From NCBI GenBank assembly GCA_019240475.1, contig JAFAYI010000013.1, positions 18,454 through 82,453 of the forward strand: a DNA stretch of 64,000 bases, read 5' to 3'. Below, piece by piece: positions 61,180 through 64,000 of the stretch. Under the pieces are notes generated by a model. That model did no database searches. It was not told the DNA's origin and saw only the letters and a list, made by a program, of their open reading frames with translations. This DNA comes from Acidobacteriaceae bacterium (GTDB lineage Bacteria; Acidobacteriota; Terriglobia; Bryobacterales; Bryobacteraceae). Both the position numbers and the translations under genes were made by a program. Numbering within the stretch: the first letter of the stretch is position 1; each line of letters opens with the position of its first letter.

Positions 61180-62034
61180 TTAACCCACCGTGAAGTCGAC
61201 AGCGGTTCCAGGAATCGCTTTCCAGCTTTGCGTTGTTGTGTCGAACTGGAAGAGTTGGCCGGCGGCGGTGAGGCCCCAGGGGGCGCCATCGGGCGCGACC
61301 TCGATTCTGGTCAATGCGCCAGCGGCGTTGGTGTCGGGCAGCTCTAGGAAGCGCTGAGAGGCGGGATCGAAGCGCCAAGCCCGGCCTTTGCTGTCGATCC
61401 CCCAGGCCGAGCCATTCGCGGCGACGGCGAGTTGGGACAAATCTCCCGGAATGGAATCCCAGTTCCGGGTTCCCGAGTTGAAGCGCACAATTTTGCGCGA
61501 CCGATCGAGACCCCAAATGCTCGCGCCGTTGCCAACGGCAAGCGCGGAAAGAGAGCCTGGCATAGGCGCCCATTTTTCGCCCTTAGCGCGGAATTCGTAG
61601 ACCTTCCCGGCTTTGTTGAGCGCCCATACAGACCCGTCGGGCGCGGCCGAGATTTGTACAAATACGCCAGGCTCACTGACCCAGACGTCGTATTCCGGGC
61701 GGAAATGAAACGGGTTTCCGTCCGGATCGAGGCCCCAGGCATTCTTGACGGATGCGACCGAGAGACTTACCAGGCGGGCGGCTTGCCAATCCCAGTCTTT
61801 CTCGGATGGGTTGTAATGAAGAACCTCGTGGCCGCCGCCCAGGCCCCAGACATCGCCGTCGGCGCCCTCCGCGATAGCGACCAGCAGGCCGGTTGCGCCC
61901 TCCAGTTTCCCGGTCGAGGGGTTAAGCCTGTGCACACGATGACCGGGATCGAGTGTCCAGAGCGTAGGCACGCGCGGGGCATGCCGGAAGAACGCGAAAC
62001 AGCACAGGAGCGAGCCTATGGCAATGGCATTCAC
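61180..62034 (-). CDS. secreted tectonin-like beta-propeller protein
   Basis: 284 residues from GTG 62034. A hydrophobic N-terminal stretch (AIAIGSLLCCFAFF) suggests export. Then about six repeats of the form ...GSVWALNKAGKVYEFR, ...ASIWGLDRSRKIVRFN, ...SAWGIDSKGRAWRFD, the tectonin/propeller pattern. Tectonins often bind sugars or lipopolysaccharide. The start overlaps the upstream gene's stop (GTGA), so they are coupled. Confidence 0.8.
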   Translation of the reverse strand: MNAIAIGSLLCCFAFFRHAPRVPTLWTLDPGHRVHRLNPSTGKLEGATGLLVAIAEGADGDVWGLGGGHEVLHYNPSEKDWDWQAARLVSLSVASVKNAWGLDPDGNPFHFRPEYDVWVSEPGVFVQISAAPDGSVWALNKAGKVYEFRAKGEKWAPMPGSLSALAVGNGASIWGLDRSRKIVRFNSGTRNWDSIPGDLSQLAVAANGSAWGIDSKGRAWRFDPASQRFLELPDTNAAGALTRIEVAPDGAPWGLTAAGQLFQFDTTTQSWKAIPGTAVDFTVG

Positions 62035-62771
62035 TGATTCGATTCCGCTTCCGGATGTGGATTCATGAGACGCTGTCTCTTCAGTCCGACAAGAATCCAC
62101 AACTGGTCCGCCAGTTGCGGCTGCACAACTTGTCCGAGAAGCGGGGCCAGGTTTCCGTCCGAGACGGCGTGCCTGTCGGCCAGCTTCAGCGCGTCGGCGA
62201 GAGCGTGCAAGGCCGGGTCGTCCGAATTGGGGCCGCCGCATTCGATTCCGTAGAGCGGTTGCATGCTTTTCAGCTTGAACACCTGCGGGTTCCAACCGGC
62301 GGCCTTCAGCGCATCGAGAAGCTGCTGCGCGAAGCCGGTGGTTTCGAGCTCCGTAAAATAACCGAAGTTCACCTTTTGGCCCGCGAAGGGTTGGAGCGCA
62401 GCCGTTATCCCGGAAAGCGCTCGGGGCGTCAAGAACCTTGGCCCGAGTCTCCTCTGAATTTGCAGCCGCGTTTCGTGTTCCTGTTCGAGTTGCGCGACCA
62501 GGCTCAGGTTATCCTTCCTGGCTTCCTCCAGCTTCGCGTTCAACGCATCGAGCCGGTTGCGGGAGTGGGAGAGTTCCGCTTCGAGGTCTGCGCGGCGCCT
62601 TTCGGCTTCCAGCCTCTGATCGGTTTCACGCCTGGAGGCTTTTTGAAGACGCCAGTTGGAGAGCAGATAGAGCAGCGCGGAGATGGCCGCCAGAATTGCA
62701 AACACTCGAACCATCATATTGGCGGCGCTGGCGAAGCTCTCGAGCATGGGCCTGGACATGTCGAACGACAT
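62031..62771 (-). CDS. membrane-anchored coiled-coil protein
   Basis: 246 residues: N-terminal membrane helix (about 20-38, VRVFAILAAISALLYLLSN), a coiled coil (about 42-110, rich in Arg, Glu, Leu) and a compact C-terminal domain (about 115-235; FAGQKVNFGYFTELETTGFAQQLLDALKAAGW). The last domain resembles periplasmic ligand-free domains seen in bacterial hypothetical proteins. Coupled to the propeller gene. Confidence 0.75.
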   Translation of the reverse strand: MSFDMSRPMLESFASAANMMVRVFAILAAISALLYLLSNWRLQKASRRETDQRLEAERRRADLEAELSHSRNRLDALNAKLEEARKDNLSLVAQLEQEHETRLQIQRRLGPRFLTPRALSGITAALQPFAGQKVNFGYFTELETTGFAQQLLDALKAAGWNPQVFKLKSMQPLYGIECGGPNSDDPALHALADALKLADRHAVSDGNLAPLLGQVVQPQLADQLWILVGLKRQRLMNPHPEAESNQ

Positions 62772-62911
62772 TGTGGCGAATGTTCCGGTTGTGTAGCTTG
62801 TTCAGGTCGCATGGTACCATCAATAAACGAACGGGTGCGCCACCGGTTAAGTGTGTTTGCGCCTCCTTCCTCCAAGCAGGACGACCAGTTCGACAATTTT
62901 AAGAGCAACTC

Positions 62912-64000
<1,089 letters not shown>

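Overview
The window is a GC-rich bacterial chromosome fragment. Gene content and protein style fit an Acidobacteriota genome, probably of the Solibacter/Bryobacter type; this is inferred from family resemblance, as no 16S gene is present. Most of it is ordinary core genome, interrupted by one AT-richer accessory island at about 25.7-37.7 kb.

Layout. 1-13.3 kb: acetate kinase (3' part), thioredoxin with terminator, secreted ankyrin protein, a NarL-type regulator with a degenerate receiver, SppA protease, FliA-like sigma factor, RecA, aspartokinase, then threonine synthase and homoserine kinase on the other strand, a two-component pair whose regulator lacks its DNA-binding domain, and a solitary Cas6-like RNA endonuclease. 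13.4-15.1 kb: a small decayed island beside tRNA-Ser, with a toxin-antitoxin pair, its operator and a frameshifted integrase remnant. 15.1-25.6 kb: oligopeptidase B, a zinc alcohol dehydrogenase with an SRPBCC protein, a 1154-residue glycosyltransferase with twelve N-terminal repeats, PNPase and ribosomal protein S15.

25.7-36.7 kb is the most interesting part. Two transposons, called E1 and E2 here, lie in tandem. Each has perfect terminal inverted repeats (36 and 27 bp) starting GGTAGTGCGCTAAAT, and three copies of GGGGGTGG flank and separate them. Each encodes an IS1-family transposase behind a structured leader whose Shine-Dalgarno sequence sits in a hairpin loop; the hairpin is conserved between the two by compensatory changes. 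E1 carries a toxin/XRE pair with two identical palindromic operators, a tRNA-Tyr with an unusual discriminator base, a candidate small RNA, and a membrane-protein gene. That gene is split by a third element, a 2.9-kb IS1595-family transposon with 8-bp target duplications and its own cargo of about five small genes. E2 carries two larger genes of unknown function.

37.2-46.5 kb: a probably truncated PD-(D/E)XK nuclease, an MHYT histidine kinase, and a nearly complete cytochrome c maturation (ccm) operon whose CcmE has a cysteine in place of the usual haem-binding histidine. 46.6-58.2 kb: M20 peptidase, EamA transporter, HtrA protease, zinc-ribbon site-2 protease, methionine-R-sulfoxide reductase, a methyltransferase-like protein, a TPR protein, QueG, an ABC ATPase and ThiG. 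58.2-64 kb: tRNA-Tyr, tRNA-Thr, two glycosyltransferases, a beta-propeller protein, a coiled-coil membrane protein and EF-Tu (5' part).

The core genes cover translation (S15, EF-Tu, tRNAs), envelope proteolysis (SppA, HtrA, site-2 protease), cytochrome c assembly and aspartate-family amino-acid synthesis. The 11-kb island is the part most likely to hold undescribed biology.
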